A DNA stretch of 64,000 nt, taken from NCBI GenBank assembly GCA_947488295.1, contig CANKYU010000005.1, positions 248,001 through 312,000 of the forward strand, read 5' to 3'. A program made the translations under genes and the position numbers. The DNA is from an uncultured Anderseniella sp. (lineage in GTDB: Bacteria > Pseudomonadota > Alphaproteobacteria > Rhizobiales > Aestuariivirgaceae). Positions 25,846-34,152 of this stretch are shown here, piece after piece. The stretch's first letter is position 1; every line of letters starts with the position of its first letter. Below the pieces are notes generated by a model. It saw only the letters and a program-made list of their open reading frames with translations, made no database searches and was not told the DNA's origin.

Positions 25846-27042
25846 TCAACCACCGAGGGCCATGAAAAGCGCTGAATCGAGAGCCTTTTTCCATATGCTG
25901 TCGGTGGCGGGAACGCTGTTCTTTGTATGCACGGGAGCTTTGTACACCAGCTTCCCGTCGCTCAGGATACGCACGACACCGATTGCGGTGCCGCCTTTGA
26001 TCGGTGCCTTCAAGGGACCGGAGTAGACCAGTTGAACCTCGGCGGTTGCCTGTTCTTCTTCAGACAACAACGTTAGAATATCTTTCTTCGTCACCAGTTT
26101 GACCGAGGGTTCTTCGCCACCCCAGACCCTTGCCTGGCCAACTGTGTCACCTGCTGAGAACAACCGGACAGCTCTAAATTTCCTGAAGCCGAAATCAAGC
26201 AGGCGTTCTGCCTCCTGGGCCCGCTCGCGCCTGGACTTCATACCGCCGACGACGACGATCAGTCGCCTGCCTTCGCGTTCGGCCGACCCGATCATGCCAT
26301 ATCCGGAATCCCGGATGTAGCCGGTCTTGACGCCATCAGCACCGCGATACTTGCCCAGCAATGGATTGCGGTTCTGCTGGGTGATGTTGTTCCAGGTGAA
26401 TTCGCGTATGCCGTAGTACTTATAATAGTCCGGAAACACTTCGATAATGTACCGGGTCAGGCTGGCCAGTTCGCGCATGGTGGTCAGGTGACCTTCTGCC
26501 GGTAAACCGGTGGCGTTCTTGAAGGTGGATTTCGGCAGTCCAAGTTCGCGCGCGCGTCTGGTCATATCGTCAGCGAAACCGTCTTCGGTGCCTCCGATGG
26601 CTTGCGCAATGGCAATCGCGGCGTCGTTACCGGAGTGAACCACGACACCCTTGATCAGATTCTCCAGCGACACTTTCGAACCGACTTCGGCGTACATGGT
26701 GGAGCTTCTGGACGGTGCCCCACCCCGGCGCCAGGCGTCTTCGGTTATGGTGAATTCGTCGGTTAGTTTCAAACGCCCCTGTTTGAGGCGCTCGAACACC
26801 ATGATCATGGTCATGACCTTGCTCATGCTCGCAGGCGGGACAAGCTCATCTGCATTCTTTTCAAACAACACCTTGCCGGACCGGCTGTCCATGACAATGG
26901 CATAGTCGGCTATGGTCTCGAATTCCTGAGCCTCAGCGGCTTTCCATGGCAGACAGGCGGCAAGCAGCGTCAACACAATGGCCGCACAGACCACGGAGAA
27001 TCGTGCCTGTGCCTTACTGTTGTACCTTGCTGTTCCTAGCAT
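25846..27042 (-). CDS. D-alanyl-D-alanine carboxypeptidase (penicillin-binding protein, DacA/DacC type)
   Basis: A 398-residue periplasmic enzyme of the S11 peptidase family that trims the terminal D-alanine of peptidoglycan pentapeptides. A signal peptide (residues 1-38, ending AAEA) precedes the mature start QEFETIADYA. The active-site triad is complete: SxxK at Ser72-Met-Ser-Lys75, SxN at Ser137-Gly-Asn139, and KTG at 239-241. A C-terminal PBP5-type beta domain (about 300-390) is present. The chosen ATG at 27042 gives the best signal peptide; in-frame ATGs at 27084 and 27105 only lengthen the N-region. Confidence 0.93.
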   Translation of the reverse strand: MLGTARYNSKAQARFSVVCAAIVLTLLAACLPWKAAEAQEFETIADYAIVMDSRSGKVLFEKNADELVPPASMSKVMTMIMVFERLKQGRLKLTDEFTITEDAWRRGGAPSRSSTMYAEVGSKVSLENLIKGVVVHSGNDAAIAIAQAIGGTEDGFADDMTRRARELGLPKSTFKNATGLPAEGHLTTMRELASLTRYIIEVFPDYYKYYGIREFTWNNITQQNRNPLLGKYRGADGVKTGYIRDSGYGMIGSAEREGRRLIVVVGGMKSRRERAQEAERLLDFGFRKFRAVRLFSAGDTVGQARVWGGEEPSVKLVTKKDILTLLSEEEQATAEVQLVYSGPLKAPIKGGTAIGVVRILSDGKLVYKAPVHTKNSVPATDSIWKKALDSALFMALGG

Positions 27043-27134
27043 GGTGGCCGCCGTTGTTTTTGAGTTGGTGGATTCGCCACACATTACGCGCCCACACCCG
27101 CGCAATCAACTGGTCGGCTAAAACTGTAACCCAA

Positions 27135-28088
27135 TCAGTTGATTGTGGAATTCACAACAGCGTCATGATGGCCGCGGGCACGCACCTGCTCCAGAGCCGA
27201 TTGTGCACTTGCATGATTGTCCAGTGGTCCGACGCGGACACGGTACAATGGGCCGAATGAGCCATTTGCAGGCTTGATCTGCACGCTGCCGAGATCGGCC
27301 AGGGCTTCCTTGGTGCGTTGTGCATTTCCCGGATCGGAAAATGCTGCAACCTGGACGTAGTATCCTCCGGTACCATTGCCTGTAGAGGCTGCGGCACTGG
27401 CGGGCCTGTATGACGGCTGGTTGTCGCCGTAACGGCCATCACGCAGATTGGCGCGGGCAATCATATCGTTCAACGGAGTGCGGCGCTTGAGCTCGGCATT
27501 CATGGCGGCGAGATGGCCATAGGTCGGATCCTGGAGCGGAGCCGGGCCGATATACTGCACGTGCGCTTTAGCTTTTCCCCTGCCCCGGAAACCCAGCAAA
27601 TCGGCTGAGCGTTTCGACATGTCGATAATCCGGTCATTCACGAACGGACCACGATCATTGACCCTTACTATTAGTTCGCGGCCATTTTCCAGGTTTGTGA
27701 CTTTGGCATAGCTCGGCAGCTCCATGGTGGTGTGAGCAGCTGTCAGCTGATCCATATCGAACCACTCACCATTCGACGTCATGCGCCGGTTGAATCTCGG
27801 GCCATACCAGGACGCCACTCCTGTCTTGCTGTAATTGGGTTCGTGTTTCGGATGGAACCAGATGTCTGCAACCTGGTAGGATTTGCCGACATGACGCCTG
27901 CCGCCGCCTTTGGGCATGGGGCCTTTTGCATCATCCCATATGGGTGAGCCTACGCCGGCGAACGGATCTTTCTTGCCGGAGCCGGAGCAACCGGCGAGTG
28001 CGATTGCAACGGCGCACAACACCCCTGCCCCGATGAAGTAGTATCCGTTGCTCCTGCGGGTTGGCAGCCGCAAATTCTGATCTTTCAT
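27135..28088 (-). CDS. rlpA: Septal ring lytic transglycosylase RlpA family lipoprotein with SPOR domain
   Basis: A 317-residue envelope protein. The lipobox LAGC (Cys34) predicts lipid anchoring. The double-psi beta-barrel RlpA domain (about 88-170) has TGVASWYGPRF, AAHTTMELPSY and VNDRGPFVNDRIIDMS. A C-terminal SPOR domain (from about 245, GGYYVQVAAFSD) binds denuded peptidoglycan at division sites. RlpA cleaves naked glycan strands. I chose ATG 28088; a longer in-frame start at 28202 adds residues unlike a signal sequence. It is transcribed toward the dac-tmk-holB-metG operon, and 92 nt separates it from dac. Confidence 0.92.
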   Translation of the reverse strand: MKDQNLRLPTRRSNGYYFIGAGVLCAVAIALAGCSGSGKKDPFAGVGSPIWDDAKGPMPKGGGRRHVGKSYQVADIWFHPKHEPNYSKTGVASWYGPRFNRRMTSNGEWFDMDQLTAAHTTMELPSYAKVTNLENGRELIVRVNDRGPFVNDRIIDMSKRSADLLGFRGRGKAKAHVQYIGPAPLQDPTYGHLAAMNAELKRRTPLNDMIARANLRDGRYGDNQPSYRPASAAASTGNGTGGYYVQVAAFSDPGNAQRTKEALADLGSVQIKPANGSFGPLYRVRVGPLDNHASAQSALEQVRARGHHDAVVNSTIN

Positions 28089-28280
28089 GATCACCGTGTT
28101 CCTGAGTTTAGACGCCGTATGTTGGCCCGCACTCCCCCACCGGGATTGCGGTATGCTTAACGAGTTTGCAGCAATGTCGGTAAAGGCGAGGTTCAGAAAC
28201 ACGGTTAATGAATGCTTGACGGGCCGTTCGTTGCAGCTTGCCGCTTTCGCAATACAGACGGGCCATCTATAGTCGCGGGA

Positions 28281-29636
28281 ATGAACCAGATGCCTTCCCC
28301 CGTTGACCTGACCCCGTCACTGAGTGCGCGGCTAAGTGCTGCCATTCTTGCACGCCCGGTTTCAGATGCCGATCTGCAGGCCGCAGCCCTGTTCACTCTG
28401 GACGCGGTCGCCAACATTGTTGCCGGGCGGAACTCGGGCCCCGGCCGCAAACTCCTGTCCTGGCAAAACATGATGTCGACCGGGTCTGGCGGCCCGGTGG
28501 ACAAGGCAAGATTATCGTTCCTGTACGGCAGTTTGTGCCACATCCTTGAGGTGGATGATCTGCATAGGGCATCCGTGGTGCACCCGGGTTGCATAGTGGT
28601 TCCCGCAGTGTTTGCGATGGCTGCCGGTTCAAACGGCAGGTCGGCTCTGACTGCCATATTGAGAGGCTTTGAAGCCTGCTGCCGGGTTGGCATGAGTGTC
28701 GGACCCGAACACTACAGGATCTGGCATAATACCGCGACGTGCGGCCCGTTCGGCTCCGCCATGGCCGTTGCCAGTCTTCTGCAGCTCGATGAGGCATCAT
28801 GCGTGAATGCGCTTGGCAATGCCGGATCGCAGTCATCGGGTCTGTGGCAGTTTCTCGACACAGGTGCTGAAACCAAGCACCTGCATGCAGGCCGCGGGGC
28901 CGAGGCAGGCGTGGTCGCAGCGACGCTGGCCAAACATGGTTTCACCGGGGCACCGGAAATCCTTGAGGGTGACCGGGGGTTTTACCGGGCGACCTGTCCG
29001 AACCCCGATGAAAGACTGCTTTTACCGGCAGAAGAAGAACAATGGCAACTGCAGGCAACGTCGATCAAGCCGTGGCCGTCCTGCCGGCACACCCATCCCG
29101 CTATCGAGTGCGCGCTGGAACTTCACCGGCAGTTGCCTGAAGGAACAGCCATTAAGTCCGTCAGGGTGTTTGCTTATCCAGCCGCGCTTGATCTGTGTGA
29201 CCGGGAGGCTGTTGAAACTGCTTATGCAGGCAAGTTTTCGCTGCAACACTGTGTTGCAACGGCGTTGATCAACGGGGTTGTGGAGTTCGACAGTTTCGAG
29301 GCTGCCGCCCGGACCGAAGCGCGCCATCTGCGCTCACGTACTGCAGTGTCGGCGGTTGAACCGTTCCAGTCAGCTTATCCCGTCCACTGGGGCAGCCGGG
29401 TCGAGGTCGAACTGGAAAACGCGTCGGTTATTGCGCACCAAGTGGCCGATGCGCGCGGAGATCCGGAATTGCCGCTGTCACATCACGATCTGGTTGCCAA
29501 GGCACGCGGTCTGCTGGTTCATGGCGGGCACCCGGCCCCGGATCAACTGATTGACCAGGTCCTCGCGATGTCTGCGACCGGCAACGTGCCGGATTTGTCA
29601 GGTCTCTTGGTGACCCTGGACCATGGCTTTGACTGA
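28281..29636 (+). CDS. MmgE/PrpD family protein
   Basis: A 451-residue protein of the PrpD fold (2-methylcitrate dehydratase and related dehydratases or aconitate/itaconate isomerase-like enzymes). The helical domain carries HILEVDDLHRASVVHPGCIV, GFEACCRVGM and the segment THPAIECALELHRQL is near the C-terminal domain. Several SGLWQFLDTGAETKHLHAGR-like residues match the active-site region of the family. No other propionate-pathway gene (prpB, prpC) lies nearby, so the substrate is unknown. The start at 28281 has GCGGGA just upstream. It is divergent from rlpA and converges with the Sel1 gene. Confidence 0.82.
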   Translation: MNQMPSPVDLTPSLSARLSAAILARPVSDADLQAAALFTLDAVANIVAGRNSGPGRKLLSWQNMMSTGSGGPVDKARLSFLYGSLCHILEVDDLHRASVVHPGCIVVPAVFAMAAGSNGRSALTAILRGFEACCRVGMSVGPEHYRIWHNTATCGPFGSAMAVASLLQLDEASCVNALGNAGSQSSGLWQFLDTGAETKHLHAGRGAEAGVVAATLAKHGFTGAPEILEGDRGFYRATCPNPDERLLLPAEEEQWQLQATSIKPWPSCRHTHPAIECALELHRQLPEGTAIKSVRVFAYPAALDLCDREAVETAYAGKFSLQHCVATALINGVVEFDSFEAAARTEARHLRSRTAVSAVEPFQSAYPVHWGSRVEVELENASVIAHQVADARGDPELPLSHHDLVAKARGLLVHGGHPAPDQLIDQVLAMSATGNVPDLSGLLVTLDHGFD

Positions 29637-29657
29637 TCTGATCAAGACCGAACTGGT

Positions 29658-30596
29658 CTAGTTGGATGATGATCCACCCAGTATCTGGGTTTCTGCAGGC
29701 GGGATGGCCGCATCCTGGTCAGGTGTTGCCTCAGTTTCCGGCACAGCATCTGCTGCAGTATCCGGAGCGTCCGTGGTCCGCTGTTTCTCAGCGGCTTCAG
29801 CCTTTGCGGCGACTTCGATAACGGCCCTGAGCCGCACCATGTTGCTGGCGCCGTGAATGTTTCCCGCAGCCGCTGATCTCTGATACAGCTGAAGTGCCCT
29901 GTTTGTGTCCTTGACCGTTCCCCAGCCCATTTCATACATGCCGCCGAGATTGTTCTGGCCCCATGAATTGCCGGACTTCGCCGTATCGCTGAACAACCGG
30001 AACGCGGTCTGCAGGTCGCGGTCTACACCTTTGCCCTGCAGGTACATCAGCCCGAGATTGTTCTTCGAGGCGACGTGACCCAGGTCGGCGGCCTTTTCGT
30101 AAAAACCGAGTGCCTTGCCCGGTACCGCCTTGACGCCCTTGCCGTAGTAATACGCATCTGCGGCCCAGTAGGCAGCTTCGATGTGCCCCTTGTCGGCAGC
30201 GCTGGCATACAGGGTAACCGCGTTCTTGGGATTGGCTTTCAGGCCTTTTGCACCTTCGCGCAGCAGGTTCGCCAACAGGAACTGAGCTTCCGCATTGCCT
30301 TTTTCCGACGCTGTCGTCAACCAACGCGCCGCGTCTACCGGGCGGACCGGTGTATCGTTGTCTCCGGAAAGATAGTCTTTTGCCAGTGATATCTGGATCT
30401 CGATATCGCCCTCGCCGGCCAGTTTGAGCTTTTCCTCAAACGTCGGCGGCGGATCCACGGCATCCTGAGGGACTTCAATAACAGGGTCGTTGATGACTGG
30501 TTCGTTGTCGGTGGTTTGCGACCAGGAAGCTGTCGGCAAAACGCCGAACAAGACCACTGCACCTGCCGCGACCGCGATATTCGTGAATATTTTCAT
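29658..30596 (-). CDS. Secreted Sel1-repeat (TPR-like) protein
   Basis: A 312-residue protein with a signal peptide (about 1-26, ending TASWSQ). Sel1 repeats occupy about 80-255, recognisable from units such as GNAEAQFLLANLLREGAKGL, KGHIEAAYWAADAYYYGKG and GQNNLGGMYEMGWG. The Ala/Glu/Pro-rich tail has low complexity. Sel1 proteins usually act as scaffolds, and a periplasmic location is likely. The start codon is ambiguous between tandem ATGs at 30596 and 30599; GGGGAG spacing favours 30596. Confidence 0.82.
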   Translation of the reverse strand: MKIFTNIAVAAGAVVLFGVLPTASWSQTTDNEPVINDPVIEVPQDAVDPPPTFEEKLKLAGEGDIEIQISLAKDYLSGDNDTPVRPVDAARWLTTASEKGNAEAQFLLANLLREGAKGLKANPKNAVTLYASAADKGHIEAAYWAADAYYYGKGVKAVPGKALGFYEKAADLGHVASKNNLGLMYLQGKGVDRDLQTAFRLFSDTAKSGNSWGQNNLGGMYEMGWGTVKDTNRALQLYQRSAAAGNIHGASNMVRLRAVIEVAAKAEAAEKQRTTDAPDTAADAVPETEATPDQDAAIPPAETQILGGSSSN

Positions 30597-30692
30597 CATT
30601 CTCCCCAAAGGCATCCCTATAGATAGCGCCTTATTACATGCCAGCTGTCGAGTTGGCCAGTCCGGCAATTGCGCAACCGGATGGTCCGGTGG

Positions 30693-31121
30693 TCACTGGA
30701 CCCGTGTCCAGGTTTGCGACCCGCACAGGAAAACCGCAAAACAGCCCTCGACCTCCATGGTGGTACGCTGTGGCTTCAGGTAGAGATCGTAAATTTTGCC
30801 GTCTTCAGCATTGTAAACCAGCCCCTTGAGCTGCGAATCGTCGTTCGGCTGCAGGTTGCTGATGATCGTCAGACCAAGAATCGGCCTGTTCCTCTGCGTG
30901 GCGTCGGGGTTGTTGACATCGGTTTTCGGCTGACCGTTTTCATTGTTGGGCTCCTTGAGCCAAACAACCCGGCCACACAGGGTGCCGCCGCAGTCGGCAA
31001 TTTCGATGTTGGATTTGCCGTCTTCATCAGCCCATACGCCCACAGCGCGTTGCGCAGGTTGTGCAACCGCAATCTGAACGCCTGACACGAACAATATCAA
31101 ACCGAGCCAAATCTCTTTCAT
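30693..31121 (-). CDS. DUF2147 family secreted protein
   Basis: A 142-residue exported protein with a signal peptide (1-22, ending IAVAQ). The mature part follows the DUF2147 pattern: GVWADEDGKSNIEIADCGG, LCGRVVWLKEPN, RNRPILGLTII, NAEDGKIYDLYL and EVEGCFAVFLCGSQTWTR. Cysteines in the first and last segments may pair. Function is not known; it is probably a periplasmic beta-barrel-like protein. It is transcribed away from tRNA-Ser. Confidence 0.85.
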   Translation of the reverse strand: MKEIWLGLILFVSGVQIAVAQPAQRAVGVWADEDGKSNIEIADCGGTLCGRVVWLKEPNNENGQPKTDVNNPDATQRNRPILGLTIISNLQPNDDSQLKGLVYNAEDGKIYDLYLKPQRTTMEVEGCFAVFLCGSQTWTRVQ

Positions 31122-31323
31122 AGTCTTAACCAGCGCCGCTTTTAACAACTATCGATCAGTCCACTACGATTGATCTGTGGCCACAGTAGGACAAGTGTGA
31201 TGAACGGATTATGAAAACACCGTTTGGCGGGACTAAAATCACGCAATGGTCTTGCACACCGGCACGTGGCCGATTAAACCCTTTTCCTGACATTGGACTG
31301 TTTCCATCCATGAACTGAATTGC

Positions 31324-31411
31324 GGAGGGGTGGCAGAGTGGTCGAATGCGGCGGTCTTGAAAACCGTTGGGCTTCACGGTCCCGGGGGTTCGAATCCCTC
31401 CCCCTCCGCCA
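31324..31411 (+). tRNA. tRNA-Ser(UGA)
   Basis: The gene folds as a cloverleaf. The acceptor stem GGAGGGG (31324-31330) pairs with CCCCTCC (31401-31407), followed by discriminator G and an encoded CCA. The D-arm, the anticodon stem GCGGT/ACCGT with loop CTTGAAA and the T-arm GGGGG-TTCGAAT-CCCTC are present. The anticodon TGA and the long variable arm after it (class II tRNA) both specify serine, reading UCA codons. The A/T-rich DNA upstream may contain its promoter, but I cannot place it. Confidence 0.97.
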
Positions 31412-31734
31412 ACCAGTTTCTATATGCATCTGATTTGAAACATCAATCACTGTTTGAATGCTTCGCTCACTCTCCAGCTGTCGGAAAACTGGACAGGTTC
31501 GCCAGGGGGTCGCTTGAGCCTGCCGCAATCACCGGATGCGAAGGCCTCCATTTACAGTTGCTTGCGCAGGATCACTTGTCCGGATTGCAGGTATCGAACA
31601 GCAGTTGAGCGGACACAATGATTACTGGCCGGCACCAGCGTGATCTGTCAGATACTGACTTGCCCTGTTCTGAGGAACCGCGCTCACTAGCCTAAAATAC
31701 CCGTGGCACAGACATGATCAGCATGGCGGAAGCA
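31412..31734. other. 323-nt intergenic stretch without a recognised gene
   Basis: Between tRNA-Ser and the SPOR gene stop I find no convincing gene, repeat or hairpin. An open frame exists but begins inside the tRNA and has no family resemblance. The stretch may hold the 3' end of transcripts from both sides. Confidence 0.5.
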
Positions 31735-34134
31735 TCAACGGCGGCGAACCAGACAGTCACGTTCGCCAGCGGCTATGAGCTTGTTGCACAGTTCGGTCGC
31801 CGCCTGTTTTGACGACATAGGCCCCATACCAAGGCGATAGAATGTACCGCTGGCGCCAAGGTTGGTCTGCTGAACTGCCGGTGGCAGGTTGCCGATGATA
31901 TTGCCGTGTCTGGAGCGCAACTGCTGAAACTGTCCCAGGGCTTCCTGCTCGGACCTGTATGCAGCAAGCTGAACGACATAGCCTGAACCGGCGGGTGCGT
32001 TGGCGGCCTGGTTCTGGGTGACAGGCGGTGGTGTGAATGATTGCAGGGATTGCTGGGTAATCGGCTGCTGCGGAGCCGGTGCGGGTGTTGGCGCTGGAAG
32101 CTGTTGCGGGGCAACGGCTGCCTGTTGCTGGAATGTCTGCGGTGCCTGTTGCTGGAATGTCTGCGGCACCTGTTGGGCGGCCTGTGCCGGCTGGTTGGGC
32201 GAATTCAAGGGGGTCCGAAAACCTGACAACGGGTCATCGTCGCGCGCCGCCGTGCGGGTTTGCGGCGGCGCTGGCGCCGGTGCCGGGGCAGGTATCTGCG
32301 AGACAACTGGTGCCGGTGCCGGCTGGTTTACGATAGCGGCCTGTTGTTGCAGATCGACCGGCGCATTCAGCTGCTGGCCCGGAGCCGGTGCCGGCGTTGG
32401 TTGCAATACTGGCCGGAACTGGGTCGCGGGCGCCTGCTGAACCGACGCCACAAGGTTCCTCGGTTTGCTGCGGGGAACTGGTGGCCGGACAATCGACCCT
32501 TGCCGCACCGGTGGCGGCGTCAGAGCAGGCTGAACGGGAGACGGTGGCGGCGTCAAAACGGCAGAAGCCGCCGGTTCGTTCCCCCCGGCGGCCCCCTGAT
32601 TATCCTGATTTTCCCTTGCCGTGCTGGCTGTTTGCTGCGCGGGATCGGGCCCGGCCTCTCCGGGTGTCAGTGAGCCCTGGGTTTGCGGCGGCGGCGGCAG
32701 CGGCAGTGGAAGCAGATTTCCCTCGCCACTGTTGTTGGCGGGCGCCTGCGGGGTTTCCTGACGCGGCACGATTCTTTCCGGCTCATTGCCGCTGCCTGTC
32801 CCCAGGATACGGTCATAGATCAGCTTCTTGCCCTGAGCAGGTGCGGACGCTGGTGGATTTACAGTGGCATCAGGTTGTGCCTTGGCCGGGGTTTCCGGTG
32901 CATTGATGACCGGTACTTCCGTGGTTGCACCACTGCTCGGGGTTTTCTGCTGGGTATACCAGTAAATCAGACCGGCTGCGATTGCTCCAATGGCCAGCAG
33001 GGCAAGAACCACCGCTATCAGTCCGCCCCAGCGGCGAGGCTCATCCTCTTCATAATCTTCATCGTCATACTCGCGATATGCCTGAGAATAGTCACTGGCT
33101 GTACGACCGCCATATTCGCGCTGATCATCAAACGGATCATCGAAATCGGGACGCAATGGTTCATTGCGTGCAGGTGCTCCGCGGCCGAGCGGTGCAGCCG
33201 GGCGATATCCGTTGTCTTCAAACAGATCATGCTCGCTGGACTGCGGCGCAAAGCGCTGCCCCTGCCCCGGAGCGGCATGGGGTGCCGGCGGCCGTGGTGG
33301 CGCTGCATATCCACCACGCCCGTAAGGGTCAGCGCCCTGCGGATGATACCCCTGAGGTGGTTGCGGACGCGGCGCGGGTGGTTGTTGCGGATAGCCAGGT
33401 GCGGCCGGACGGTAAGCCGATGCAGGTTGATGCGGCTGCTGTGGTGGCTGGCCATACGGGGACTGACTGTATGGTGATTGCGGCGCGGCAAACTGCCCGG
33501 GCCGTGGTGGAGGTGGTCCGCCAACTCCCGGCGCCCTGACCGGTTGCAACTGGTTTGGACGCGGCGCAGGTGCAGCCGGACGCTGAGGAACCGAGGCGGC
33601 AGGCGCCGGCGAAGGTGCCGGTGACGACAATGCCGGTTTGGCAGGTGCAGGCGCGGCTGCCGGTCTGGCCGGCTGACCGGCAGGCTTGCGTGCCGGCGCA
33701 GATTCCGCCCTGGCGCTCTCAACCTCTTTCTTGGCAAACGAGAATTTGTCGAGGCTGGAAGATGCGCTGCGCTTTTTGACAGCCTCTTCGGCAGCGGCAC
33801 GATGCTGGCGCAACCGCTCAGCGAAGGCATCGTCTTTTGCGCCGCCGGTGGCCTGAGGACGTTCGGACGACGGTTTGGGTTTTGCAGCACTTGCAGCGGC
33901 ACCTTGTGCCGGCGCTGGTTTTGACCGAACAGGGGCTTTGGCGGCCGATCCCGGGCGAGGCGCCATCGGGGCAGGCTTCGCTACCACCTTTGCATCACCG
34001 CGAACTGCCGGTTTCGCCGCAGGCTCTGCCGGCGTCGATGGCGCTTCCGTCTTGGAAGAACTGTCGTCGGTTATACCCAGCCGATCGCGCCAGCTGCCGC
34101 GATTGCTCGGTTTACTATTTGATTCCTGATCCAT
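31735..34134 (-). CDS. Large SPOR-domain membrane protein (Pro/Ala/Gln-rich)
   Basis: A 799-residue protein. Residues 1-365 are cytoplasmic and extremely rich in Pro, Ala and Gln, with a charged helical segment at about 100-145 and an acidic stretch just before the membrane. One helix spans about 370-392 (GLIAVVLALLAIGAIAAGLI). The periplasmic part is again a low-complexity linker and ends in a SPOR domain (about 720-799) beginning GSGYVVQLAAYRSEQEALGQ. It is therefore an anchored peptidoglycan-binding division protein of the FtsN/DedD kind, although it is much longer. It precedes argS-like genes on the same strand, which is common in alphaproteobacteria (argS followed by a SPOR gene). Confidence 0.88.
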   Translation of the reverse strand: MDQESNSKPSNRGSWRDRLGITDDSSSKTEAPSTPAEPAAKPAVRGDAKVVAKPAPMAPRPGSAAKAPVRSKPAPAQGAAASAAKPKPSSERPQATGGAKDDAFAERLRQHRAAAEEAVKKRSASSSLDKFSFAKKEVESARAESAPARKPAGQPARPAAAPAPAKPALSSPAPSPAPAASVPQRPAAPAPRPNQLQPVRAPGVGGPPPPRPGQFAAPQSPYSQSPYGQPPQQPHQPASAYRPAAPGYPQQPPAPRPQPPQGYHPQGADPYGRGGYAAPPRPPAPHAAPGQGQRFAPQSSEHDLFEDNGYRPAAPLGRGAPARNEPLRPDFDDPFDDQREYGGRTASDYSQAYREYDDEDYEEDEPRRWGGLIAVVLALLAIGAIAAGLIYWYTQQKTPSSGATTEVPVINAPETPAKAQPDATVNPPASAPAQGKKLIYDRILGTGSGNEPERIVPRQETPQAPANNSGEGNLLPLPLPPPPQTQGSLTPGEAGPDPAQQTASTARENQDNQGAAGGNEPAASAVLTPPPSPVQPALTPPPVRQGSIVRPPVPRSKPRNLVASVQQAPATQFRPVLQPTPAPAPGQQLNAPVDLQQQAAIVNQPAPAPVVSQIPAPAPAPAPPQTRTAARDDDPLSGFRTPLNSPNQPAQAAQQVPQTFQQQAPQTFQQQAAVAPQQLPAPTPAPAPQQPITQQSLQSFTPPPVTQNQAANAPAGSGYVVQLAAYRSEQEALGQFQQLRSRHGNIIGNLPPAVQQTNLGASGTFYRLGMGPMSSKQAATELCNKLIAAGERDCLVRRR
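32120..32167. repeat. Tandem 24-bp repeat inside the SPOR-protein gene
   Basis: Two head-to-tail 24-nt units differ at one base (last position T or C) and encode PQTFQQQ twice in the periplasmic linker (…VPQTFQQQAPQTFQQQ…). The unit is a multiple of three, so the linker could lengthen or shorten by slippage without loss of frame. Confidence 0.75.
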
Positions 34135-34152
34135 CCGGTTCCCATCAAACCC

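Noticed and set aside
31330..31608. Open frame starting inside tRNA-Ser
   Set aside because: It begins within the cloverleaf, so its first residues are determined by the tRNA. No ribosome site or homology was seen.
33018..33902. Antisense/offset frame of 294 codons across the SPOR gene
   Set aside because: Its Arg/His/Pro-rich composition is the frame-shifted product of a Pro/Gln/Ala-rich linker, not a separate gene.
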